Source: an uncultured Methanobrevibacter sp.
GTDB taxonomy: Archaea; Methanobacteriota; Methanobacteria; Methanobacteriales; Methanobacteriaceae
NCBI RefSeq assembly: GCF_902770715.1
Contig: NZ_CACXTS010000012.1
Coordinates: 441 to 64,440 of the forward strand
DNA: 64,000 bases
Direction of reading: 5' to 3'
Position 1 is the stretch's first letter; each line of letters begins with the position of its first letter. A model generated the notes under the pieces. The model was given only the letters and a program-made list of their open reading frames with translations. It searched no databases and was not told where the DNA came from. The position numbers and the translations under genes were made by a program. Positions 45,769-54,476 of this stretch are shown here, piece by piece.

Positions 45769-47449
45769 GCAGAAACGATCATCAAACAACACAATTTTCA
45801 GAAACATCAGAACCAAACTTAGACAGGCAGACTACTCCCGAGATGTCTCTTATCTTTTGGTTTTTACATTTTTATATAAATACTGTTCTGATTCACTTAA
45901 GGATTATTTTTTAAGCGCAATTGAAGATAAGGAAATCACCCTGGATGAAGCTTTCAGAGATTCCTATTATCGGGAAGTATTTAGGGATGATGCATTTCAC
46001 ATGTTCGGATACTACATCAACAATCCCGAAGCGTACATTGATGAAGTAATCAACACCAAATATCAGGAAAGATTCTTTTTATCATCATTCTTTTCATCAT
46101 TCAGTAAGAATATCGAGTTTGTTCCGAATTCAAATTATGAAAAATACTTTAAATTCCTGTTTGATGCATTTAAAAGGGAAATCAACATTGACAAGTTGGA
46201 ATATGACTCTGAACATAATCTGCTTTATAAAGACATTATCTATTCCATTTCGAAATTGGATATATATGAAGAAAAATTCCCGTTCAGCGAAGTTTTCAAC
46301 CAGATTTGCCAATTCAGAAACATCAATATTGACCATGATCCCGATTATGTCAATTATATTCTAACGGAATTGGTCTGTGCAAGCAAATCATCGCCGATGG
46401 ATGTTTATAATCCGTTTTTGAATGATGCATCTTCACTGGTTAAATTATCAGAGAAATTTCCATTCAGTTACGGCAAATCTTATGGAAAGGGTTATGATGA
46501 GATTACCTACTGCGTAAGTATTGTAAATATGCTGATGCACTACTTCGATTTGGATAATGTATTTTTAGAATTCGGAAATTCAATTGATTCAGTCGATATC
46601 AATGGAGCTTCATTTGATGTAATCATGTCAAAATTCCCACACATCGGCGGTTGGAGTTCAAAAGCCAGAAATAAGGTTCAGAATATTGAATTGGCAAAGA
46701 GGAACAGAAGAAGAAAACTTGAAAATGTACTTTCAAAAAACTTTAAAATGGATGAAAACTCCTTTGCAAACGATTCACAGCTGAATGATGCTCTGGAAAA
46801 TTTACTCGAACAAATTGATGATGAATTCAACTCCCAAATTCAATTCACAGGCGAGTACGAATCACTCAAGGACAGTGAATATCTGTTCCTTATTAATTTG
46901 ATCAATTGCCTTAAAAATGATGGAGTCATGGTCGTATCACTTTCCCAAAGCTTCCTATTCAAGAATTCGCTTGAGACATTGAGAAAATACTTAACCTATG
47001 AGAATAACTTCATTGACACTATCATAAGCATGCCTGACGTTCTTGGAAGATATTCAAGGCCTGAAATCATTTGTGTATTCAAGAAAAACAAGTCCGATGA
47101 CAATGTTTTATTCATTGATCTCTCACAAGGTTTCGATACAAAAAGAGCCCATAATGCTTTGCCGGGTGCGTTCAAGAGGAACTTGCTATTGGATGATAAA
47201 ACAGTCAGCAAACTTGTTAAAACATACGTCAATAAGGAAATCATTGACAGATATTCAAATGTTGTAAAAATATCAGATATTGTTAGAAATGACTTTAATC
47301 TGTCTGTTTCAAGATATGTTGACACATTTGAAGGCGAATTCATTCAACTAAGTGATTTGACTCATGAAAAAGAAGAAATCACCTCAAATATTAAAGAGTT
47401 AAATAAGAAAATTGATAAAATGATGGATGAATTGGATATTAAGTTTTAG
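45758..47449 (+). CDS. HsdM-like protein with degenerate methyltransferase motifs
   Basis: This 563-residue protein follows the layout of type I N6-adenine methyltransferase subunits: a helical N-terminal domain (RNIRTKLRQADYSRDVSYLL), a central methyltransferase fold, NFIDTIISMPDVLGRYSRPE and the C-terminal FNLSVSRYVDTFEG. The SAM-binding motif reads YNPFLNDASSL where DPxCGSGG is usual (about 216-226). The catalytic NPP(F/Y) reads SKFPHIGG (about 291-298). It has probably lost DNA methylation while keeping its fold and its HsdS-like partner. It is the last gene of the unit, and a terminator hairpin follows. Confidence 0.8.
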   Translation: MMNRQKRSSNNTIFRNIRTKLRQADYSRDVSYLLVFTFLYKYCSDSLKDYFLSAIEDKEITLDEAFRDSYYREVFRDDAFHMFGYYINNPEAYIDEVINTKYQERFFLSSFFSSFSKNIEFVPNSNYEKYFKFLFDAFKREINIDKLEYDSEHNLLYKDIIYSISKLDIYEEKFPFSEVFNQICQFRNINIDHDPDYVNYILTELVCASKSSPMDVYNPFLNDASSLVKLSEKFPFSYGKSYGKGYDEITYCVSIVNMLMHYFDLDNVFLEFGNSIDSVDINGASFDVIMSKFPHIGGWSSKARNKVQNIELAKRNRRRKLENVLSKNFKMDENSFANDSQLNDALENLLEQIDDEFNSQIQFTGEYESLKDSEYLFLINLINCLKNDGVMVVSLSQSFLFKNSLETLRKYLTYENNFIDTIISMPDVLGRYSRPEIICVFKKNKSDDNVLFIDLSQGFDTKRAHNALPGAFKRNLLLDDKTVSKLVKTYVNKEIIDRYSNVVKISDIVRNDFNLSVSRYVDTFEGEFIQLSDLTHEKEEITSNIKELNKKIDKMMDELDIKF

Positions 47450-47480
47450 GACGGAATTTCCTGTCCTCAACATTTTTTTT
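47448..47480 (+). terminator. Intrinsic terminator after the HsdM-like gene
   Basis: AGGAC-GGAA (47448-47456) pairs with TTCC-GTCCT (47458-47467, one bulged T), and eight T residues follow at 47473-47480. The stem begins within the stop codon of the HsdM-like gene. Confidence 0.7.
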
Positions 47481-47512
47481 CGTTTGCTTAAAAAAATAAG
47501 GTGATAGTAGAT

Positions 47513-48121
47513 TTATAATCTACTAATTTTAATTAAAGATTCAACAGGAATTCCTTCAATTTCGGAAAGGCCTGCTTTATCGATTAATACAGTAACGCAT
47601 GTTGGCTCTCCGCCAAGATCTTTTACTGTGTGAATAACTTCTTTTGCAGTTTTTCCACTGGTGATAACGTCATCAACGATTACAACTTTTTTGCCTTCTA
47701 CAGTTCCAAAGTTAGTACTTATTGCACCTTCATCATCGATTTCATCATTGTTTAACCTATGTTTGTTTGGGTGGAAAATAGCAATAGATGTATCCATACC
47801 AGTCATATCCTCAATAAAATCCGCCATTAAGGTTGCAAATGGAACTCCACTAACTGCAACGCCCACAATGGTATCCACATCTCCATGGGTTAATGCCATA
47901 TCACTTAAAGCACCTGATACATAACTTAAACGAGTGGAATTTCCTCCAATGCTTTTCCAGTTGATAGCAAAGTCTACTGGAGCTTCGGTTTTAATTTCAG
48001 CTTTTTGAAGTGTTAACCATCTTGCGGTATCCATACTCACATTAAGTTCGTCAGCAATCTCACCGGTTGTAAAACCGTGTTGTCTTAATTCTTGTGCTTT
48101 TGCAATTAATTTTTCTTTCAC
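47513..48121 (-). CDS. PyrE-like phosphoribosyltransferase regulator (GfcR type)
   Basis: The protein (202 residues) starts with a helix-turn-helix (about 1-40, [20 protein letters not shown]), followed by a phosphoribosyltransferase domain with the PRPP loop [16 protein letters not shown] (about 145-160). Archaeal proteins of this layout are annotated as orotate phosphoribosyltransferase-like; haloarchaeal GfcR is a transcription regulator. A regulator is the likelier role. The start is GTG with AGGTGAT before it. It follows the Gfo/Idh gene by 13 bases. Confidence 0.85.
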   Translation of the reverse strand: MKEKLIAKAQELRQHGFTTGEIADELNVSMDTARWLTLQKAEIKTEAPVDFAINWKSIGGNSTRLSYVSGALSDMALTHGDVDTIVGVAVSGVPFATLMADFIEDMTGMDTSIAIFHPNKHRLNNDEIDDEGAISTNFGTVEGKKVVIVDDVITSGKTAKEVIHTVKDLGGEPTCVTVLIDKAGLSEIEGIPVESLIKISRL

Positions 48122-48134
48122 ATTATCACCTTAA

Positions 48135-49088
48135 TTATAATTCTTCAAAACTAATTGGTTTATGTTCTTTAGAGGATCTGTTAGCAGCAATAACCATTTT
48201 GAGAGCTTTAAGCCCGTCTTCACCAGTTATTTCTGGTTCTATGTTATTCACTACTGCATTTAAGAAGGATTTTAATTCACCTTTTAAAGGTTCTTCATGT
48301 TTGATTTGGATATCTTGTGCGAATTTACCGTAAACTTCAATACTTTGCTTGATATAATCCACAGATATGATTCCTGCAGTACCTGTGAGTTCTAATTCTC
48401 TACGCTTGTATGGGGTTAACCAGTTAACTTCAATAATTCCGGTTGATTCATCATCAAAGTTTACCATAATCTCAGCATGGTCTTCAAATTCACTGTCATC
48501 AAAACTGCAGTTCATTGAACCATAAACCTGAGTCACTTCTTCATCAAATAGATAATTCATAATGTCTAAATCGTGAATAGCCAAGTCTATTGAAACACCA
48601 ACGTCTTTTATTCTTGGTGGGAGGGGCCCTACTCTTTTTGCAAATGCAGATACTACATCGCCAATTACTCCATCATCAATAAGTTCTTTAGCCTTTTGAA
48701 CAGCAGGATTAAATCTTTCAACATGTCCTGTTGCAAGCAATACTCCAGCTTCTTTAGCAGCAGCAATCATTTCTTCAGCTTCTTCAACTGTAAATGCAAT
48801 CGGCTTTTCAACCAAAACGTGTTTTTTGTGTTTGATTGCTTCCATTACCACATCGTGGTGGAAAGTGGTTGGAACACATACGCTTACAGCTTCAATATCC
48901 GGATTTTCAAGCAATTCGCTATACTCTGTAAATCCTTTTGCACCATATTTTTTCTCAATTTTCTTAAGCGCTCTTTCACTTACATCACTTACTGCGACTA
49001 AATTCGCTTCTTCCATTTTGTGATAGACACGAACGTGGTTTTCACCCATTGCACCTACCCCAATAACTCCAACGTTAACAGTTCTCAA
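48135..49088 (-). CDS. Gfo/Idh/MocA-family sugar oxidoreductase
   Basis: This 317-residue NAD(P)-dependent dehydrogenase has the Rossmann motif VGVIGVGAMGENHVRVY, the EKPIAFTVEEAE catalytic Lys region and SIDLAIHDLDIMNYL (His-Asp) of the C-terminal domain. Some archaeal relatives act on UDP-GlcNAc or similar nucleotide sugars; the substrate here is open. The start is TTG with GGAGG 7 bases before it. It lies between hemC and the PyrE-like gene, with short gaps on both sides. Confidence 0.88.
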   Translation of the reverse strand: MRTVNVGVIGVGAMGENHVRVYHKMEEANLVAVSDVSERALKKIEKKYGAKGFTEYSELLENPDIEAVSVCVPTTFHHDVVMEAIKHKKHVLVEKPIAFTVEEAEEMIAAAKEAGVLLATGHVERFNPAVQKAKELIDDGVIGDVVSAFAKRVGPLPPRIKDVGVSIDLAIHDLDIMNYLFDEEVTQVYGSMNCSFDDSEFEDHAEIMVNFDDESTGIIEVNWLTPYKRRELELTGTAGIISVDYIKQSIEVYGKFAQDIQIKHEEPLKGELKSFLNAVVNNIEPEITGEDGLKALKMVIAANRSSKEHKPISFEEL

Positions 49089-49102
49089 TTTAATTCCTCC
49101 GT

Positions 49103-49972
49103 TTAAACATAATCTTGGAAATGTTCCCCAATGCGCCTGCCAAGTTCAAGTGCATTTCTTATAGAACCTTTCTCTTGTTTTTCAGAAAGGATTTCTCCTT
49201 CTTTAGTTAATAATATTGAATAAATATTAAATTCTTTATCATTCATGCGAGCAATAGCTCCGATTGGCCATTGGCAACCTACGCCAAGTTCTTCTAAGAC
49301 CATTTTTTCTGCAAGAACTTCCTGCATGGATATGTAATCATTTAACTTTTGAATTGTCTCTTTCTTATCGGAATCTTTTCTAGTGATGATAGCTAGTGCA
49401 CCTTGGCCTGCAGGCGGTGTGATATAATTAATCGGAAACACCTCTTTGATGTATTTTGTAAGATTCAATCTTTTAAGGCCGGCTTCGGCCATAATGGTTG
49501 CATCCAAATCACTATTAAGCGCCTTATCAATCCTAGTTTCGATATTTCCTCTAATAGGTTTAAGTTCAAATTCTTTATTGTAATGATTACAGAATGCTTC
49601 TCTTCTAAGGCTGCTTGTTCCAAGTTTGGATCCCGGTTCAAGTTCTGCCCATGATTTTGAAGAAATAAGCACCTCATTTGGAGATTCACGTTTGGGAACG
49701 GCCACTATTTCCAAATCTTCATCCAATTCGGTAGGCAAATCCTTAAAACTGTGGACGGCAAAATCAACCTCTTCCTCTAAAAGTGCAATATCAAGTTCTT
49801 TTGTAAAAAGACCTTTTGAATCCATATTGTATAGTTGAGAGGTAGTTATTTTATCTCCTTTAGTTTTAATTATTTCTAAATCAATAGCTTTGCCGGTAAT
49901 CTTTTGTAAATCAGCACATACTTGCTTGGTTTGGGCTAAAGCTAGTTGACTTCCGCGTGTTCCTACAATCAT
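49103..49972 (-). CDS. hemC: Porphobilinogen deaminase (hydroxymethylbilane synthase)
   Basis: This 289-residue enzyme joins four porphobilinogens into hydroxymethylbilane, the precursor of sirohydrochlorin, corrinoids and coenzyme F430. It begins IVGTRGSQLALAQTKQV and has VHSFKDLPTEL, GTSSLRREAF and the region round GVGCQWPIGA that carries the dipyrromethane-cofactor Cys. Length is close to the family norm. AGGAGATT gives a good ribosome binding site. An 8-bp inverted repeat at 49999-50020 lies in the upstream gap. It heads a group with the Gfo/Idh and PyrE-like genes. Confidence 0.94.
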   Translation of the reverse strand: MIVGTRGSQLALAQTKQVCADLQKITGKAIDLEIIKTKGDKITTSQLYNMDSKGLFTKELDIALLEEEVDFAVHSFKDLPTELDEDLEIVAVPKRESPNEVLISSKSWAELEPGSKLGTSSLRREAFCNHYNKEFELKPIRGNIETRIDKALNSDLDATIMAEAGLKRLNLTKYIKEVFPINYITPPAGQGALAIITRKDSDKKETIQKLNDYISMQEVLAEKMVLEELGVGCQWPIGAIARMNDKEFNIYSILLTKEGEILSEKQEKGSIRNALELGRRIGEHFQDYV

Positions 49973-49998
49973 GTATAATCTCCTATTTTCAAATTCAT

Positions 49999-50020
49999 TT
50001 TATAAGGTATAACTTATAAA
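49999..50020 (-). promoter_or_regulatory. Inverted repeat in the hemC promoter region
   Basis: TTTATAAG and CTTATAAA arms of 8 bp are separated by 6 bases, 27 to 48 bases before hemC. The AT-rich arms also look like TATA boxes, so this could simply be the promoter or an operator over it. Confidence 0.35.
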
Positions 50021-50115
50021 GATAGTTACATTGTTAATTTTTGAAGTTAATTATTATTAAATGTTTAGAATTTTTTGTTGAATGGGTTATTTAAAGTCTT
50101 TAAAAATAGCTTAAA

Positions 50116-51534
50116 TCATCTTTGTGAAAGTTTTTTATAATCCGATCTGTAAATAAAAAGAAGATTTTTATTATTTTCAACTGCAATATCGTATACCTTA
50201 TTGTAATCTTCAATAACGGGACACTCTTTGGACATTTTCTTAGAAATGCTAAAGCCAACGTTTCCTGTAAGAATTACTTCAATATCTAGACTATCTAAAA
50301 ATTCGCTTACTTTATCTTCATCAATCTCTTCACAGGTTATGCCATAATCACCGCCGATAGCCACGATATAGTCATCCAAACTGCTGACCATGTTGATGGA
50401 TTCTTCAATGGCTTTTGTGTTTATTCCGGGGTTTATCTCTTCAATGATGGTTGAGTTTTCCATCTGCTTTTTATTGGTTCTTCCAGGTATTCCTTTGAAA
50501 TTTTTAATTCCCCTGACAATTTTATCCGGTGGAATTTCTAGACTCAATGCAGTCAAAACCGCCCCTAAAACATTGCTTACATTATGTTTTCCAGGTGCAA
50601 ATGCTTTTAAAGTGATTTTGCCGCTGAAAATATTGTCGTTTATGGTCTTAACATCTTTAAAGGCAATGCTCATTGTAGTTTCATCCAAGGAATATGCAAC
50701 ATTTTCCAGATATAAGTTGGAAGATTGGTCATTTAATGAGAATGTGTTTACCTTGTCATGCTCCACATCGCTATAATAAGTGTCATATGCATCTTTTTCA
50801 CACACGACTGTGTTGCATCGGAATACTTGCTTTTTCGCTTTTGATGCGCTGCTTTTTCCTTTGGCTATTGGATAGTCTTCTGCAATATTTAACAGAACTC
50901 CAACATCTCCAATGCCGCTTACACCAAGTGATGACTCAAATATTGCAGAATTGTATTTTCTTAAGTTTTGACTTTCAACAATGCCATCTGCAATTTTACA
51001 GATGGGATTCGCTATTTTATAAGCTAGGTCAATTGTTTCCTTAATGTTTGCAGGAGTTATTGAAATATTGCGTTTTAACATTATCTCCCTTTCATCTTCA
51101 TAAAGCAGTGCGCCAAGGCTTGATAAAATCAGAGGATCTTCATCTATTAGGATTTCCTTGAGCATGAAGACGGTTGATGTTTTGCCTTTCACACCTGTAA
51201 CTTCAACTTTTGGAATGTCATCTCCCCAATCCTTGAGAAGTTCAAATATGGCTTCATGGTGGGTTTGAAAAGTATAATTTAATTCAGGGTTGTTTTTTGT
51301 AATATCCTCAAAGGCTAATGGCATATGAATAGGATAGATTACATTCATATCTCCTTTGAAATCACTTAAATCATTTAATTGAATAAGTTCCACATAGTAA
51401 ATGCTGAGCATTTTGGCGTCAATCTTGTCCAATGTATTGTAGAGGTCATAGGCAAGGACATTTTTTCCTTTTTTTGCAAGGCTAATGGCGATTTTGACTC
51501 CGCCATGGGTCAAGTCAATCACTAGATGGTTCAT
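50116..51534 (-). CDS. cfbE: Coenzyme F430 synthase (Mur-ligase-like CfbE)
   Basis: The protein (472 residues) is a Mur-ligase relative of the type that performs the last step of coenzyme F430 synthesis, the ATP-dependent closure of the six-membered ring in seco-F430. The ATP-binding loop is VTGVKGKTSTVFML (about 112-125). FESSLGVSGIGDVGVLLNI and FAPGKHNVSNVLGAVLTAL are further Mur-ligase landmarks. Family members are specific to methanogens and their relatives. GGTGAAATC lies just before the ATG, within the end of nadK, 10 bases away. hemC, a gene of the same tetrapyrrole pathway, is next on the same strand. Confidence 0.88.
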   Translation of the reverse strand: MNHLVIDLTHGGVKIAISLAKKGKNVLAYDLYNTLDKIDAKMLSIYYVELIQLNDLSDFKGDMNVIYPIHMPLAFEDITKNNPELNYTFQTHHEAIFELLKDWGDDIPKVEVTGVKGKTSTVFMLKEILIDEDPLILSSLGALLYEDEREIMLKRNISITPANIKETIDLAYKIANPICKIADGIVESQNLRKYNSAIFESSLGVSGIGDVGVLLNIAEDYPIAKGKSSASKAKKQVFRCNTVVCEKDAYDTYYSDVEHDKVNTFSLNDQSSNLYLENVAYSLDETTMSIAFKDVKTINDNIFSGKITLKAFAPGKHNVSNVLGAVLTALSLEIPPDKIVRGIKNFKGIPGRTNKKQMENSTIIEEINPGINTKAIEESINMVSSLDDYIVAIGGDYGITCEEIDEDKVSEFLDSLDIEVILTGNVGFSISKKMSKECPVIEDYNKVYDIAVENNKNLLFIYRSDYKKLSQR

Positions 51535-51544
51535 GATTTCACCA

Positions 51545-53380
51545 TTAGTGGATTCCGCCTTCGTTTAACTTGTCTTTCACTTTTTCATAGAAGTATTTGG
51601 TGGAAGTTCTTATGAAGTATGCATCTTTATCTGATTTTTTGAATTTGATTTCCTCTTCATATTCCGCTTCCTCGTTGATCTGACCGTCCATTACAAATAC
51701 TGCACTTTTACCCTTTTTAAGTAGTTTAACTGTTATTTCACTATTGTCTGATACTACAAACGGCCTTACTCCAAGTTTGTATGGGCAAATTGGGATAATG
51801 ATGAATCCTTCAACTTTAGGGTCGACAATAGGCCCTCCGGCAGACATGGCATATGCAGTAGAACCGCTTGGTGTTGAAATGATAAGTCCGTCAGCCCGAA
51901 CCTCTTCAATAATTTCGCCGTCCACCTGTATTTCAAAATGAAGCATTTTTGCTGTTTTGTCAGTCATTACGACTACTTCGTTCATTGCACTGTATTTGTG
52001 GTTTTCGTGTGAAACGACAAGTCTTGTTCTTTTTTCTTTATAGTAATCTCCTTTGAGAATGTCGTTCAGTGCTTCAAATGTATGTACAGCTTCAATTTCT
52101 GTTAAAAATCCGACTGTACCCATGTTGATTCCGAATATTGGAATGTCTGGGTTCATTTTTCCCTGCGCTCGTAGAAGTGTTCCGTCCCCTCCTAAAATCA
52201 GTGCCATATCACAGTCGAAGTCAAAGATATTTTCAGATAACTGTTTGAAGTCAATATCAAGGTTAATGTCATCAAGAAGATGGGCTATTTCAGGATATTC
52301 CTCTTTAACTTTGATAATTATGTTGTCAATGTCCGGATCCTCTTTTAATTTAGTCAATTCGTGGGCTAGTCTCTTTTCGATTATCACTTCACGCCCGTTT
52401 GTAAGGAGGTATTCGATGACTTTTGCTGAAAAGAGTATTGGCCTTGTCTGGTCTATTCTTGCAATAATGCCGACTTTTCCTATAAAGTCTGTCTGATTAT
52501 CGTTTAGGATATCAATCAGTTGCTTGTGAAGTATCTTGTTGTTTGCAGCAACAACAACGGCCTTTTCATAAATGCTTAACTTGTTGTTGAGCTTTTGACC
52601 ATATTTGTTTGTGATTGTGCATCCTGCTTCTTCAAGAATTAGTTTGGAAGCTGCAATGTCAATGATTCTACTTCCCCTAAGGTCAAGAAACGCATCGTAT
52701 CTTCCGCTTGCAACATATGACAATTCCAATACAACGCTTCCAAGAACTCTCATACGGCGTGCATTATCGACAAGCTTGGAAGCCTGTGATGTTCCACTTT
52801 TTGTAAATCCTCCTAGAGTCATTTTGCTGATGTTGACATTTGTGCTCGGTGTTACCTCTTCATTGTTTAACCAGCATCCCTTTCCTTTTTCAGCTTCAAA
52901 AAAGTTACCGTTTGCCAAATTGCTAATAAAACCTAGTTCGACATCGTCCAATGTTGCAAGACGACCTTGTGTAACATTTGCGACAGCTATTGAAATGGCG
53001 TATGCAGGAATTTCCTTGATCGCATTGTTTGTTCCATCAACAGGATCGATTAGGAATATGAATTTTGGGATTTCGTCCTCCTCCAGGTCTTCACGTCTAA
53101 GTTCTTGGGTAAGTGTAATGCTTCTTTTAGTCCCACGGCCGAGTTTCAACTCTCCAATCTCTTCGCTAACAATATATGAGAGTACAGGCGCATTTTTTAA
53201 GATGTTGATTAATTTGTCTTCAGCTATGATGTCAATCAGTGATGTCGGTGTGCCGTCCGCTCCCATCTTTACTTTTTCTGCGGATTCGGGTTTTCCGACA
53301 TACGGCCTTATGGCTCTTGAAACTTCGCGGATTATTTCATATGCCAGGTCTGTTGCTATTTGTTTGTCTTTTGCATCCAT
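51545..53380 (-). CDS. nadK: Bifunctional NADP phosphatase/NAD kinase
   Basis: The protein (611 residues) is a fusion. Residues 1-280 are an inositol-monophosphatase-like domain with FLIDPVDGTNNAI and a late DIAASKLI site. Residues 300-611 are an NAD kinase with LILGGDGTLLRA and the SGSTAYAMSAGGPIV motif. The same fusion in Methanocaldococcus jannaschii has both activities and balances NAD and NADP. ATG 53380 is preferred over 53386, as GAGGG ends directly before the latter and 6 bases before the former. It nearly abuts the arginine decarboxylase stop, so the genes are coupled. Confidence 0.92.
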   Translation of the reverse strand: MDAKDKQIATDLAYEIIREVSRAIRPYVGKPESAEKVKMGADGTPTSLIDIIAEDKLINILKNAPVLSYIVSEEIGELKLGRGTKRSITLTQELRREDLEEDEIPKFIFLIDPVDGTNNAIKEIPAYAISIAVANVTQGRLATLDDVELGFISNLANGNFFEAEKGKGCWLNNEEVTPSTNVNISKMTLGGFTKSGTSQASKLVDNARRMRVLGSVVLELSYVASGRYDAFLDLRGSRIIDIAASKLILEEAGCTITNKYGQKLNNKLSIYEKAVVVAANNKILHKQLIDILNDNQTDFIGKVGIIARIDQTRPILFSAKVIEYLLTNGREVIIEKRLAHELTKLKEDPDIDNIIIKVKEEYPEIAHLLDDINLDIDFKQLSENIFDFDCDMALILGGDGTLLRAQGKMNPDIPIFGINMGTVGFLTEIEAVHTFEALNDILKGDYYKEKRTRLVVSHENHKYSAMNEVVVMTDKTAKMLHFEIQVDGEIIEEVRADGLIISTPSGSTAYAMSAGGPIVDPKVEGFIIIPICPYKLGVRPFVVSDNSEITVKLLKKGKSAVFVMDGQINEEAEYEEEIKFKKSDKDAYFIRTSTKYFYEKVKDKLNEGGIH

Positions 53381-53382
53381 TT

Positions 53383-53844
53383 TCATCCCTCAACAATCTC
53401 ATCATTTAGATAAACTACTGATGCAACAACTGATGCTGTTTTGCTAACAGTTGTAGTGGAGCATTCAACAATCAAATCTTTGATTTCAACTCCACGCTTT
53501 TCCATCATATATTCAACCATCATTTTCGCTTCTTCTATTAGGTCATCAGCCTCTTTATTTTTTCCGGTTGTTTCAACCACACAACCGAGTTCAGTTCCGA
53601 TAGCTACTGCAATTACTGCGGTAATTTCATCTCCAGGAACGTCTGATGTGACTTCTGATAAGACACAGTTCACCATGGCTCCAGCTTTTAGTTTAGGCAA
53701 TTCACTGATTTCGGCATTGCCTGCAAGCATACTGGATACTTTTATTAAGTTTACATCACCAATTCCGGCATCGGTCAGAGCATTGTCAAATGCATTCAGT
53801 TTTGTAGGACCTTCATCACTTCCAGATACAATAGCTATTTTCAT
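53383..53844 (-). CDS. pdaD: Pyruvoyl-dependent arginine decarboxylase
   Basis: This 153-residue proenzyme decarboxylates arginine to agmatine, the first step of polyamine synthesis in methanogens. It shows GSDEGPTKLNAFDNALTDAG, then VSSMLAGNAEI. Self-cleavage between the two Ser residues would create the pyruvoyl group. TSDVPGDEITAVIAVAIG completes the core. It is slightly shorter at the N-terminus than the M. jannaschii enzyme. GTGAT precedes the ATG. It is divergent from eIF5A and agmatinase, so the agmatine pathway is clustered here. Confidence 0.9.
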   Translation of the reverse strand: MKIAIVSGSDEGPTKLNAFDNALTDAGIGDVNLIKVSSMLAGNAEISELPKLKAGAMVNCVLSEVTSDVPGDEITAVIAVAIGTELGCVVETTGKNKEADDLIEEAKMMVEYMMEKRGVEIKDLIVECSTTTVSKTASVVASVVYLNDEIVEG

Positions 53845-53943
53845 TTTATCACTGAATCTATTTTTGTATTTTATATTTTAAATAAATATTCAAATATTCT
53901 TTTTTATAAAATTTTTTTCAAAAAACCTATTTTCAACGAATAC

Positions 53944-53952
53944 TTTATATAA
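53944..53952 (+). promoter_or_regulatory. TATA box for eIF5A
   Basis: TTTATATAA lies 85-93 bases before the eIF5A ATG, which implies a leader of about 60 bases that includes the palindrome at 54002-54019. Confidence 0.55.
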
Positions 53953-54001
53953 AATGGAAAAGATAATTTAATATAATCTAATAATATTCCTTATTATCAG
54001 A

Positions 54002-54019
54002 TTAAAAACCGGTTTTTAA
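54002..54019 (+). promoter_or_regulatory. Perfect 18-bp palindrome before the eIF5A ribosome binding site
   Basis: TTAAAAACCGGTTTTTAA is its own reverse complement and ends 5 bases before GGAGG. In RNA it could form a hairpin next to the ribosome binding site; in DNA it could bind a dimeric protein. Confidence 0.6.
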
Positions 54020-54036
54020 ATATGGAGGAAAAATTA

Positions 54037-54435
54037 ATGTCAACAAAAGTTGTAGAAATTAAAACATTAAAAGTTGGAAAATATATTGTTTTAGGCGGAG
54101 AAGCTTGTAAGATTATCAGTTACACAACTTCATCTCCAGGTAAACACGGAGCTGCTAAAGCAAGAATCGAAGCTGTTGGTGTCTTTGACAACCAAAAAAG
54201 AAGTTTAGTAAAACCTGTAGATAACAAAGTAGACACTCCTATCATCGATAAAAGATTAGGACAAGTTATTTCTATCCAAGGTGACACTGTTCAATTAATG
54301 GACATGGAAAATTACGATACTATCGACTTACCAATGCCTGAAGACTTAAAAGATTCTATCGTTGAAGGTATTGAAGTTGAATATATTGTTGCTTTAGGAA
54401 ACATGAAAATAATGAGAACTAGAGGATCTAACTAG
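54037..54435 (+). CDS. eif5A: Translation initiation factor 5A
   Basis: This 132-residue factor helps ribosomes through stalling sequences. The loop [13 protein letters not shown] holds the Lys that is converted to deoxyhypusine or hypusine using a polyamine-derived group. ATG 54037 is chosen because GGAGGAA lies 6 bases before it; an in-frame ATG at 54022 overlaps that site. It is divergent from arginine decarboxylase and followed after 41 bases by agmatinase, so the factor and the enzymes for its modification precursor lie together. Confidence 0.95.
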   Translation: MSTKVVEIKTLKVGKYIVLGGEACKIISYTTSSPGKHGAAKARIEAVGVFDNQKRSLVKPVDNKVDTPIIDKRLGQVISIQGDTVQLMDMENYDTIDLPMPEDLKDSIVEGIEVEYIVALGNMKIMRTRGSN

Positions 54436-54476
54436 AGATTCTATTCTCTTATTATTTTTTCCTTTTAAGAATAATT

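Noticed and set aside
45193-47449. Functional type I restriction-modification system
   Set aside because: There is no HsdR, HsdS is half-size, and the SAM and NPPF motifs of HsdM are lost, so methylation and cleavage are unlikely.
52605-53447. 280-residue open frame on the plus strand opposite nadK
   Set aside because: The nadK/phosphatase motifs on the other strand are unambiguous; this is an antisense shadow, as are those at 52053-52496 and 53441-53881.
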